Shown here one piece after another: positions 56,969 through 64,000 of a stretch of 64,000 nucleotides of DNA; position 1 is the stretch's first letter, and each line of letters opens with the position of its first letter. The notes beneath the pieces are model-generated. The model saw nothing but the letters and a program-made list of their open reading frames with translations. It ran no database searches and was not told where the DNA came from. The DNA is from Candidatus Mycolicibacterium alkanivorans (lineage in GTDB: Bacteria > Actinomycetota > Actinomycetes > Mycobacteriales > Mycobacteriaceae), in the NCBI RefSeq assembly GCF_022760805.1, contig NZ_JAIVFL010000001.1:1488001-1552000 (forward strand). Direction: 5' to 3'. A program made the position numbers and the translations under genes.

Positions 56969-57886
56969 ATGTGCCGTCTGTTCGGCCTGCACGCCGGGCG
57001 CACCGCCGTGACCGCGACCTTCTGGTTGCTCCATGCACCCGACAACCTGGCCGAGCAGAGCCGTCGCAACCCGGACGGCACCGGACTGGGGGTGTTCGAC
57101 GCACACGGCCACTCCGATGTGCGCAAGCAGCCGATGGCCGCGTGGCATGACCGCGAATTCGCCTGTGAGGCAAAAGAGATGACCGGGACGACGTTCGTTG
57201 CCCATGTCCGCTACGCCACCACCGGAAAGCTCGACGTGGTCAACACCCACCCGTTCCTGCAGGACGGCCGGATCTTTGCCCACAACGGGGTGGTCGAGGG
57301 TCTCGACCGGCTCGACGAGCGACTGGCATCGCTGGGAGCTCTCCGACTTGTGAAGGGCCAGACCGATTCCGAGCGGGTCTTCGCGCTGATCACCGCCTGC
57401 ATCCGGGAACACGGCGGTAACGTAGGCGCGGGCATGGTTGATGCGATCGGATGGGTGGCCGACAACCTGCCGCTCTACGCCGTCAACGTACTGCTGTGCA
57501 CCGCGACGGACTTCTGGGCGCTGCGCTACCCCGAAACCCACGACCTCTATATGCTCGACCGTCGCGGTGCCGGCGGGGCTTTCGAACTTCGTTCGGATCG
57601 GATCCGGGCCCGATCTGACCATCTGACGCGGCTGCCCTCGGTGGTGTTCGCCAGCGAGCCGATGGACGGCAATCCGGCCTGGCGCCTGCTCGAGCCCGGT
57701 GAGCTGGTGCACGTCGACGCCGACCTGAACATCTCACGGCCGCATGTGTTTCCGGATCCGCCGCGGCATCTACTGCAGCACAGCGATCTCAGCCCGACCG
57801 CCGCGGCGGCCCAGCGCGATCAGGGCCACGGTGGTGCGCACGGCCGAAACCCTGACCCGATCGGCCCGCGTTCGGGTGTTCGGTAA
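56969..57886 (+). CDS. Class II glutamine amidotransferase (Rv1061-like)
   Basis: The protein starts MCRLFG with the nucleophile Cys2 exposed after Met removal, the hallmark of Ntn-type glutamine amidotransferases. GTTFVAHVRYATTGKLDVVN near residue 75 and DGRIFAHNGVVEGLDRLDE near 100 are the conserved glutamine-binding strands. It has 305 residues; the last 40 are low complexity. EgtC/YafJ-type enzymes are the nearest relatives I can name. The substrate is unknown. ATG 56969 is fixed by the Cys2 requirement. Confidence 0.85.
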   Translation: MCRLFGLHAGRTAVTATFWLLHAPDNLAEQSRRNPDGTGLGVFDAHGHSDVRKQPMAAWHDREFACEAKEMTGTTFVAHVRYATTGKLDVVNTHPFLQDGRIFAHNGVVEGLDRLDERLASLGALRLVKGQTDSERVFALITACIREHGGNVGAGMVDAIGWVADNLPLYAVNVLLCTATDFWALRYPETHDLYMLDRRGAGGAFELRSDRIRARSDHLTRLPSVVFASEPMDGNPAWRLLEPGELVHVDADLNISRPHVFPDPPRHLLQHSDLSPTAAAAQRDQGHGGAHGRNPDPIGPRSGVR

Positions 57887-57936
57887 CACGGGCGTTTGAT
57901 TGATCGTTCCAGGTGCAGCGAGGAGATTCTGACGAG

Positions 57937-58077
57937 ATGGCCGACCCGGCGCCAGCGGCCGAGGGCAACGAGGCCCGCCGCGTTGAAATGCTCCGCGCTG
58001 CAGGAGAACTCATCTGTGAACGCGGGTTCGCCGAAACGTGCCGGGTGGCGCGCACGGTCAGGGACTTTCTGGCCTGA
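57937..58077 (+). pseudogene. TetR regulator fragment
   Basis: 47 codons from ATG 57937 (preceded by AGGAGATTCTGACG) read like the start of a TetR regulator: GNEARRVEMLRAAGELICER then GFAET. The helix-turn-helix should follow, but the frame ends at TGA 58077 after unrelated residues. The 3' end overlaps the converging patatin gene, suggesting that a deletion fused the two. Confidence 0.6.
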
Positions 58078-59056
58078 GGGTGTCCAGGGCGTGCGCGGTG
58101 AGCTCGTGGCCGAGGTCGATGATCTCGGCGGCGCGGTGGAAATCCAGGCTGCGGCGCGCCGTCCGGGGCACTTCGATGAGCAGGTCGGGCGGATAGGTCG
58201 CCAGCTGGTGGCGGGCCAGCGCGGCCTGCGCGATGTCGATGGTGCGGTTCATCACCGCGAAGCTGCCGAGCTTGGGGATCGAAGCCTCGCGGGAGGAGTC
58301 CACCAGCTGCTCGGTGCTGTCCTGCTCGGTGTCGGCCGCGTCCTTCGCGGGCTCCTCGGCGCTGCCGAAGCGGCTTCGCACCGATTTGGCGGGCGCGGTC
58401 TCCAGTAGGGCGGAGGTGCTGCGCAGCAGCCGGTTCAGCCATTCGGTGGTGGCTCGCGTCTCGGGGCTCGCGGTCTGATCCTGGGTGGCGTCGGTGTTGG
58501 CCCCACCGAGGCTGACGGCGATGGTCAGGTCGGCATTGACCGCCGCGATCGGTGCCATTGGCACGGGGTCGAGGATGCCGCCGTCAGCCAGCAGGCGGCC
58601 GTCGAGCACGTGCGGTGCGATGACGCCGGGAATGGCGATCGACGCCCGGATCGCGGCGTCGACGGGCCCGCGCTGCAGCCACACCGACTTACCGGTGATC
58701 AGGTCGGTCGCCACCGCCGTGTGGGGATCGGCAGGTTCTCGATGGTGGCCTCACCGAGGACGTCGCGGACCATGTCGAGGATCTTCTCGGCGCGCAGCAC
58801 CCCGGCCGCCGTGATGGAAGGGTCGAGTAGCCGCAGCACGGCTCGCTGCGTCAGAGTCTTTGCCCAGGAAGCAAATTCATCCAGCGAGCCGGCTGCGTGC
58901 AAGCCGCCGACCAGTGCGCCCATCGAGGATCCGGCGACGCCGACAACCTCGTACCCGCGCTCGCGCAGCTCGTTGATGACGCCGATGTGGGCATAGCCGC
59001 GGGCCGCCGCTGCCGAGCGCCAGCGCGACCCGGCCAGCGGTGGGTTGTCCGGCCAT
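58058..59056 (-). pseudogene. Patatin-like phospholipase (Rv1063c-like), two frame breaks
   Basis: Patatin-like enzymes hydrolyse lipid esters with a Ser-Asp dyad. The start (ATG 59056) reads TAGRVALALGSGG, then the frame changes near 59010 in the Gly-rich oxyanion loop and continues RGYAHIGVINELRERGYEVV, VAGSSMGALVGGLHAAG (nucleophile GSSMG). A second break near 58721 sits in a run of four C where five would restore ENLPIPHTAVATDL. The rest (RASIAIPGVIAPHVLDGRLL, DGGILDPVPM with the catalytic Asp) is intact to 58058. It is either a pseudogene or affected by sequencing errors in homopolymers. Confidence 0.78.
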
Positions 59057-59082
59057 GACTCCATTCTGCGCACTGCGCGGTC

Positions 59083-59280
59083 TCAGTCGCGCTGCAGGGC
59101 GTCGATGGTGTTGTCGGACACAACCGTGTAGCCCAGGGAATCGATGACACCGGTGCTGTGGTGATCGCTGGTCTCGGTCGGGGCGGCGGTGGCCGGAGCG
59201 GCCAGGCCGATCAGGGCGGCACTGAGCGCGCCACCGACCAGCGCCGTGAATGCGAACCTGGTGGTCTTGTGGGGCTTCAT
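59083..59280 (-). CDS. Small secreted peptide
   Basis: 65 residues from ATG 59280. A typical signal peptide (FAFTALVGGALSAALIGLAA) with probable cleavage at ATA/AP leaves a mature peptide of about 33 residues (TETSDHHSTGVIDSLGYTVV, then SDNTIDALQRD). It has the same layout as the secreted protein at 54175. Function unknown. It lies between the patatin relic and lpqV. Confidence 0.65.
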   Translation of the reverse strand: MKPHKTTRFAFTALVGGALSAALIGLAAPATAAPTETSDHHSTGVIDSLGYTVVSDNTIDALQRD

Positions 59281-59406
59281 ACACCAACAAACCACCTGGT
59301 CAGGCCAATAATTCCGTTGGCAGGAAGTGATCGGCCGGAGGCAGGAATCAGGTGGGTCGGCCGACTTTTGCTACCGGTGCTTTTGCTACCCGTGATTCGA
59401 ACCGGG

Positions 59407-59850
59407 TCAGCAGCCGGCCTGTGCTGCGGCGCGCACCGCGATGATCACCGCGGCCTGCTGCGCGGTGGACAGCTGGGCCCACGTGCTGTTGAACGTCGCC
59501 GGCCCCGGCTCGGTGCCGGCCTGCAACTCCTTGAGCATCGGCTCGACCAGGGTGGCGGGATCGCCGCCCTGGGACTCTATCCACTTTTTGGCGGCCACGC
59601 AGGCCTGCGCGTACTGCTCCTCGGTGGATTCGGCGGGGACGTCGATCCGGGTGGTGACACCGCCGGCCGACACCCCGATCGGCTCCGACGGCTTGCCCTC
59701 TTCCACCGACTGCTGCGCCCTGCTCGACGGCGCCGGCGCCCCGGAGGTGGCGTGGCCGCCGCCGCCCGAGGAGCACGCTATCAGTGCGGCTGTCGCGGCC
59801 GTAACGACCATGGCGGAAGGGTACAGGGAGCGACATCGGTAGCGGCGCAC
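59407..59850 (-). CDS. lpqV: Lipoprotein LpqV
   Basis: 147 residues from GTG 59850. The signal ends in the lipobox LIAC (Cys about 26) followed by a Ser/Gly linker. The folded part has IGVSAGGVTTRIDVPAESTE, YAQACVAAKKWIESQGG and STAQQAAVIIAVRAAAQAGC, resembling LpqV (Rv1064c), which occupies the same place in M. tuberculosis. Two Cys may pair. Function unknown. Transcribed away from the cupin gene. Confidence 0.83.
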   Translation of the reverse strand: MRRYRCRSLYPSAMVVTAATAALIACSSGGGGHATSGAPAPSSRAQQSVEEGKPSEPIGVSAGGVTTRIDVPAESTEEQYAQACVAAKKWIESQGGDPATLVEPMLKELQAGTEPGPATFNSTWAQLSTAQQAAVIIAVRAAAQAGC

Positions 59851-59962
59851 GGGTTCAATCTATGCAACACTGGCGGCTGTGATTGAGCGCACCGGATCTC
59901 GGAAGTGTTGTCGACCCTAGCCCAACCCCGTTCCGCCCCTGCCATCACCGGAGTTTCTTGCC

Positions 59963-60517
59963 ATGCCGTTCTCAGGATCAGCCTCCGCTGTCGCCATCTT
60001 CCCCGCCGCCGCACCCGCCGTGTCGTCGCCGACCCGGCTGCGGCTGCCCGACCTCCTGCACACCACCGACCAGTTCGCCGACGAGGTGTTGGGCGGCCGG
60101 TTCGACCGGTTGCTGCCGCCGGGCGGGCCGCCGGCCGACGCGCGCTGGTTCACCCGGCTGCACACCGACGACGAGCTCGACGTCTGGCTGATCAGCTGGG
60201 TGCCCGGTCACACCACCGAACTGCACGACCACGGCGGGTCGCTTGGCGCGCTCACCGTACTGTCCGGCGCGCTGCACGAATACCGTTGGGACGGTGAGCA
60301 ATTGCGCCGCCGACGGCTCGACGCGGGGGACCAGGCCGCGTTTCCGCTGGGCTGGGTGCACGACGTGGTCGGGGCTCCCACAGTGGCGGCGGCATCGACC
60401 ACACTGAGCGTGCACGCCTACTCACCGCCGCTCACCGTGATGTCGTATTACGAAGTCTCCGAACGCAATACGGTGCGCCGCACCCACACCGAACTCACCA
60501 ACGGACCCGAGGGCTGA
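59963..60517 (+). CDS. Cysteine-dioxygenase-type cupin (Rv1065-like)
   Basis: The 184-residue protein has a small cupin fold. The metal ligands are HDHGGSLGALTVLSGALHEY (HxH then Glu-type position, near residue 90) and the late His in LSVHAYSPPLTVMSYYE near 150, as in cysteine dioxygenase and related thiol dioxygenases. These enzymes oxidise a thiol to the sulfinate with Fe(II). Its stop overlaps the start of a rhodanese gene (TGATG), which supports a role in sulfur metabolism. Confidence 0.83.
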   Translation: MPFSGSASAVAIFPAAAPAVSSPTRLRLPDLLHTTDQFADEVLGGRFDRLLPPGGPPADARWFTRLHTDDELDVWLISWVPGHTTELHDHGGSLGALTVLSGALHEYRWDGEQLRRRRLDAGDQAAFPLGWVHDVVGAPTVAAASTTLSVHAYSPPLTVMSYYEVSERNTVRRTHTELTNGPEG

Positions 60518-60897
60518 TGAGCCGCATCGACGCGACCCTGGCGACCGCGAGGGCCCGGCTGCGCCGGCTCGAGGCCGCCGAGGTGCCTGAGGCCCTTCGC
60601 CGAGGCGCGGTACTGGTCGACATCCGTCCGGCGGCGCAACGCGCCGCCGAGGGCGAGGTGCCTGCCGCCCTAGTGGTCGAACGCAACGTCCTGGAGTGGC
60701 GTTGTGACCCCACCAGCGATGCCCGGCTGCCCCAGGCCGTTGGCGACGACGTGCAGTGGGTGGTGCTGTGTTCGCAGGGCTACACCTCGAGCCTGGCCGC
60801 GGCGTCGCTGCTGGATCTCGGGTTGCACCGGGCCGCCGACGTGGTCGGTGGTTACCAGGCGCTGGCTCAGACCGGTGTGCTGGCCGATCTCAGCTGA
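60517..60897 (+). CDS. Rhodanese-domain protein (Rv1066-like)
   Basis: 126 residues with one rhodanese domain: VLVDIRPAAQRAAEGEVPAA near residue 32 and the active-site loop VVLCSQGYTSSLAAASLLDL with catalytic Cys near 88, ending in VVGGYQALAQTGV. Rhodaneses move sulfane sulfur between acceptors. Translationally coupled to the cupin gene, so the two probably handle the same sulfur compound. Confidence 0.88.
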   Translation: MSRIDATLATARARLRRLEAAEVPEALRRGAVLVDIRPAAQRAAEGEVPAALVVERNVLEWRCDPTSDARLPQAVGDDVQWVVLCSQGYTSSLAAASLLDLGLHRAADVVGGYQALAQTGVLADLS

Positions 60898-60972
60898 CTA
60901 CTGTGCCGACCTCGAGCTGCTCGACGGGCGCTTGCCGGTGGCACTGCCGGTCGCCTTCGACCATGGTCGCCG

Positions 60973-62657
60973 CTATTCGGGCGCCTTGACGATACCGCGC
61001 AACCTCTCCGTCTTCTCCGGGGTCCAGCCGGGCGGCTGCAACACCGCGGCCCACGCGTTCACCACCTCGCGCACGTAACGGTGCCCATGACCGTCGGGCA
61101 CGTCGATGGCCACCGCCATGTCCGCCGACACCTGCAGAAACGTCACCACGGGTATCCAGTTCATGTCCGGTGAGACGTCGCATCCCCGCGGCACGCGCAG
61201 CCAGTCCGGTTTGGCGAACAGCAGATCCGGATTCCACCAGGTGATCGGATCGGAGGCGTGCTGCAGGTAGACGATCCGCGGGTTGTCCCACGGCTTGTCG
61301 GGACGGCCCAGGTTGTCCGGCTGGGCGGCGAACCTGACGTTGGCGCCGTCGTCGAAGATCGGCAACCACATCGGCGAGCCATCGTCCCGGTTGACCGTGA
61401 TGTCGTCCCACATCGTGTTGTTGAACGTCGGACCACTGAACAGCGCACCGTTGGTCCGGGCGATGATGTTGTTGGGGCTCAGCAACGGCGCCTCGCCGCC
61501 GAAGGAGCCAAGGCTCTCGCCGAACACCACGATCTTGGGTCGCTGCGCCTCGGGCATCGCCCGCAGCCGGGCGTCGACGGCCTCGAACAGGGCCTGCCCG
61601 GCCTGCCAGGCGTTCTCCTTGTCCACCAGGAACGACAGCCAGCTGCGCAGGAACGAGTACTGCGTGGACACGATCGCGCTGTCGCCGCTGTACATGTACT
61701 CCAGCGCGGAGGCCTCGGCCTCGTTGATCCAGCCCGTACCGGTGGTCGTCGCGACGGCGATTACCTTGCGCTTGAATCCGCCGTCGCGTTCCAGCTCGAG
61801 GGCCGCCAGCTCGGCCGTCGCCCGGATGTCGGGGGCCGAGTTCTTGCCCGCATAGGCGCGGATCGGCTCCACCGCGGGGGTGCCGTTGAACTTCGTCAGC
61901 TACTCGACGGTGGGGCCGCCGGCCACGAAGATGCGCCCCTGATGGCCCAGCGTGCTCCAGGTGACCAGTGAGCCGGGCCCACCTGAGCGCAGCGGAGTGG
62001 TGGGCGTCGGGTTGTTCGGGTCCATCTCGTCGTTCACCGAGGCGAAGGTCTTGTTCAGCAGGCTCATGGTGCCCTTGATCACCACGCCGTTGAGGATCGC
62101 GATGGTCGGTCCCAGCACGATCGCGACCACCACGACGAACGAAACCAGCGGTGGCGCAACGCGATTGAGCTGACGAACCAGCAACCGGATCAGCCTGCCG
62201 ACCAACTGGCCGATCTCGACGAACACGAACAGCATGATCACCGAGATGACCCCGACCTGCGGGTAGTTGTACCACTTGAGCCGTGGCACACCCATCAGGT
62301 CGCGGAGCTCGTCCTGCCAGACGTGGAAGTAGTAGATCGAGAAGATCAGGCCGACGATGCCGGCGATCACCAGCACCGGCCACGCCGCGCGCGGGGCGGG
62401 CGGGCTCGACGGGCGCGACAACATGAACCGCACCAGCCAGATGGCGAACACACCCAGCGCGTAGCCGATGGCGCCGGCGGCACCGCTGACCAGACCCTGG
62501 AACAGCGGTCCGCGGGGCAGTAGCGACGGGGTGAGCGACAGCCACAGGAACACCAGGCCGACCGCTGTGCCGGTGAACGTGTAGCGACGCTGCCACCAGT
62601 CCGGCTTGCGCTCCGCGGGGGCGGGGGCGGGGCCGTTTCCAGCTCGACGTCGCTCAC
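60973..62657 (-). pseudogene. Membrane alpha/beta-hydrolase (Rv1069c-like), interrupted
   Basis: The gene starts at GTG 62657 (SDVELETAPPPPP). A frame change in the C-rich run near 62625 is needed to reach RKPDWWQRRYTFTGTAVGLV and the multi-helix membrane part (FLWLSLTPSLLPRGPLFQGL, about five helices). At 61900 a TAG stands after GPTVE, followed in the same frame by LTKFNGTPAVEPIRAYAG and the cytoplasmic or exported hydrolase domain with nucleophile FGESLGSFGG. The family normally makes one protein of about 580 residues. As read, only truncated pieces could be made. Confidence 0.78.
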
Positions 62658-62666
62658 CGGACGAAC

Positions 62667-63440
62667 CTAACGGTGCGTGAAGTTGGCAGGGCGCTTCTCG
62701 GTGAAGGCGGCCATGCCCTCGGTCTGGTCATCGGTGGCGAAGGCGGAATGGAACAGCCGGCGTTCGTAGAGCAGGCCCTCGGCGAGGGTGGACTCGAAGG
62801 CGCGGTTGACCGCCTCCTTGGCCATCCGGGCCGCCGGACGCGACATCTGCGAGATCGTCGTCGCCACCGCCTTGGCTTCGGTGAGCAGGTCGTCGGCCGG
62901 GACCACTCGCGACACCAGCCCGCTGCGCTCGGCCTCGGCGGCGTCGATGTTGCGGCCGGTGAGGATGAGGTCCATGGCCTTGGCCTTGCCGATGGCGCGG
63001 GTCAGCCGCTGCGAGCCGCCCATGCCCGGGAGCACGCCGAGCTTGATCTCGGGCTGGCCGAATTTCGCGGTGTCGGCGGCAATCAGGATGTCGCACATCA
63101 TCGCCAGCTCGCAGCCGCCGCCCAGCGCGTAGCCGGCCACCGCGGCGATGGTGGGGGTGCGCACCGCGGCGAGTTTGCCCCACGCAGCGAAGAAGTCGGC
63201 CTCGAAGACCTCCGAGAACGAGAGCGCGGCCATCTCCTTGATGTCGGCGCCTGCGGCGAACGCCTTGGCGTTGCCGGTGACGATGATGGCGCCGATGCCG
63301 GGGTCGGCATCGAATTCGGCTGCGGCCGTGGTGACTTCGGCCATGACCTGACTGTTGAGCGCGTTGAGGGCTTGTGGGCGGTTCAGCGTGATGATACCCA
63401 CGCGGTCCTCGCGCTCGACCAGGATGGTCTCGTAGCTCAC
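62667..63440 (-). CDS. echA8: Enoyl-CoA hydratase EchA8
   Basis: The 257-residue crotonase-family enzyme hydrates trans-2-enoyl-CoA in beta-oxidation. The first oxyanion-hole strand is [15 protein letters not shown] near residue 58, the second [20 protein letters not shown] near 100 with the catalytic Glu region [20 protein letters not shown] near 130. The C-terminus is the usual [17 protein letters not shown]. Start ATG 63440 overlaps the echA9 stop (ATGA). Gene order fits Rv1070c. Confidence 0.94.
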   Translation of the reverse strand: MSYETILVEREDRVGIITLNRPQALNALNSQVMAEVTTAAAEFDADPGIGAIIVTGNAKAFAAGADIKEMAALSFSEVFEADFFAAWGKLAAVRTPTIAAVAGYALGGGCELAMMCDILIAADTAKFGQPEIKLGVLPGMGGSQRLTRAIGKAKAMDLILTGRNIDAAEAERSGLVSRVVPADDLLTEAKAVATTISQMSRPAARMAKEAVNRAFESTLAEGLLYERRLFHSAFATDDQTEGMAAFTEKRPANFTHR

Positions 63441-64000
63441 TTGTCCTCCTCGAACGTCAGGTCCGGGTCTGCCGGGGTGAAGTAGTCCTCAACATCCTGC
63501 TCGGTCACCGCGGCCAGCGACGCCGGGGACCACATCGGGTTGCGATCCTTGTCGACGACCTGCGCGCGGATTCCCTCGACCAGGTCGTGCGAGCGCAGCG
63601 ATGCGCACGACGTCCGGTACTCCTGCGCCAGCACGTCTTCGAGGGTGTCCAGCTTCTTGGCGCGACGCAGCGCTTCCAGGGTCACCGACAGCGATACCGG
63701 GGAGCGCGTCATGATCAGGTTTGCCGCGTCGTTGGCCGGGCCCTCGGCGTGGCCGCGCAGGGCGGCGACGATGTCGGCAACTGTCTCACCCGCGTAGCAC
63801 TCGTCGATCCAAGCGCGTTGTGCCGCAAGCTGACTCGCTGGCGGCTCTTGTTCGTAGGCTCGCACGGCGGCTTCCACGCCCTCGCCGACGACGGCGGCGG
63901 TGAACGCCTCCATTGCCTCGTGTGGAACGTAGTGGTCGGCGAGGCCCATGGCGATCGCGTCGCCCGGGCCGAACGGCGCGCCGGTCAGCGCGGCGTGATG
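63437..64000 (-). CDS. echA9: EchA9-like crotonase, 3' part (cut by window edge)
   Basis: The C-terminal 187 residues of a 3-hydroxyisobutyryl-CoA hydrolase-type crotonase: [20 protein letters not shown], then the C-terminal domain with [40 protein letters not shown] and the closing [20 protein letters not shown]. This C-terminal domain separates the group from plain enoyl-CoA hydratases. The catalytic core lies beyond the window. Gene order fits Rv1071c. The enzyme probably acts in valine or related acyl-CoA breakdown together with EchA8. Confidence 0.88.
   Translation of the reverse strand, partial: HHAALTGAPFGPGDAIAMGLADHYVPHEAMEAFTAAVVGEGVEAAVRAYEQEPPASQLAAQRAWIDECYAGETVADIVAALRGHAEGPANDAANLIMTRSPVSLSVTLEALRRAKKLDTLEDVLAQEYRTSCASLRSHDLVEGIRAQVVDKDRNPMWSPASLAAVTEQDVEDYFTPADPDLTFEEDK

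Noticed and set aside
59365..59410. T-arm-like GGTTCGAATC and repeated TTTTGCTACC suggesting a tRNA between the secreted peptide gene and lpqV
   Set aside because: No matching acceptor, D or anticodon arms could be built around it and the supposed T stem has mismatches.

Overview
The window reads as a chromosome segment of a high-GC mycobacterium, most likely a Mycolicibacterium-type species. The two flanks follow, gene for gene and from my recollection of that genome, the Mycobacterium tuberculosis order glmU - Rv1019 - mfd - mazG - lpqU - eno - ftsB-like - DUF501 - ppx - kdp on the left, and Rv1057 - fadD14 - GATase - patatin - lpqV - cysteine-dioxygenase-like - rhodanese - Rv1069c - echA8 - echA9 on the right. 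These assignments come from protein motifs and gene order. No search was run.

Left conserved block (1-23.1 kb). The 5' part of glmU, a tRNA-Gln and a TetR regulator precede mfd and mazG. A complete EfeUOB iron-uptake operon sits between mazG and lpqU, with a DtxR/IdeR-like inverted repeat in front of efeU. Next come lpqU, eno and a tightly coupled ftsB-DUF501-ppx set. A 36-residue Cys/His-rich microprotein lies on the opposite strand. The potassium system is one collinear run on the minus strand: small membrane ORF - kdpF - kdpA - kdpB - kdpC - kdpD - kdpE. A 29-bp tandem duplication has pulled kdpD and kdpE apart and created a tiny relay ORF between them. A VapBC-type toxin-antitoxin pair with a palindromic promoter follows.

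Accessory region (about 23.9-54.2 kb). A 10.4-kb integrative element lies between 46-bp direct repeats (24818-24863 and 35178-35223). The right copy is the 3' part of a tRNA gene with anticodon UAA. The element resembles the phiRv1/phiRv2 class of mycobacterial prophage-like satellites. It has an integrase, a divergent regulatory region, an excisionase-like HTH protein, a primase/polymerase-SF3 helicase, a WhiB-like protein, an HK97-type prohead protease and a P27-type small terminase subunit, but no recognisable capsid, portal or tail genes. Its most striking gene (30354-33047) joins a Topo VI B-like ATPase and a Topo VI A-like cleavage/Toprim half in one polypeptide, as in Topo VIII-type IIB topoisomerases. 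Repeats of GGTGCA beside the primase gene could be the element's origin. On the other side of the tRNA lie a second, N-terminally truncated integrase, an IS256-family relic interrupted by a well-preserved insertion sequence with perfect ends and target duplication, a gamma-class adenine methyltransferase with an overlapping probable restriction endonuclease, a fused ISAs1/IS1634 transposase relic, some mycobacterial genes (two hypothetical proteins, DUF3060, sodC, a seven-bladed propeller protein) and a graveyard of IS1380, hydrolase, ATPase, arabinosyltransferase and SDR fragments around an intact SDR/TetR pair.

Right conserved block (54.2-64 kb). A secreted small protein, fadD14, an SRPBCC protein, a class II glutamine amidotransferase, lpqV, a cupin, a rhodanese and two crotonase-family genes are readable. 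The patatin-like gene and the Rv1069c-like hydrolase gene both carry frame-breaking lesions, so this strain either has real pseudogenes here or the assembly has small errors in GC-rich tracts.
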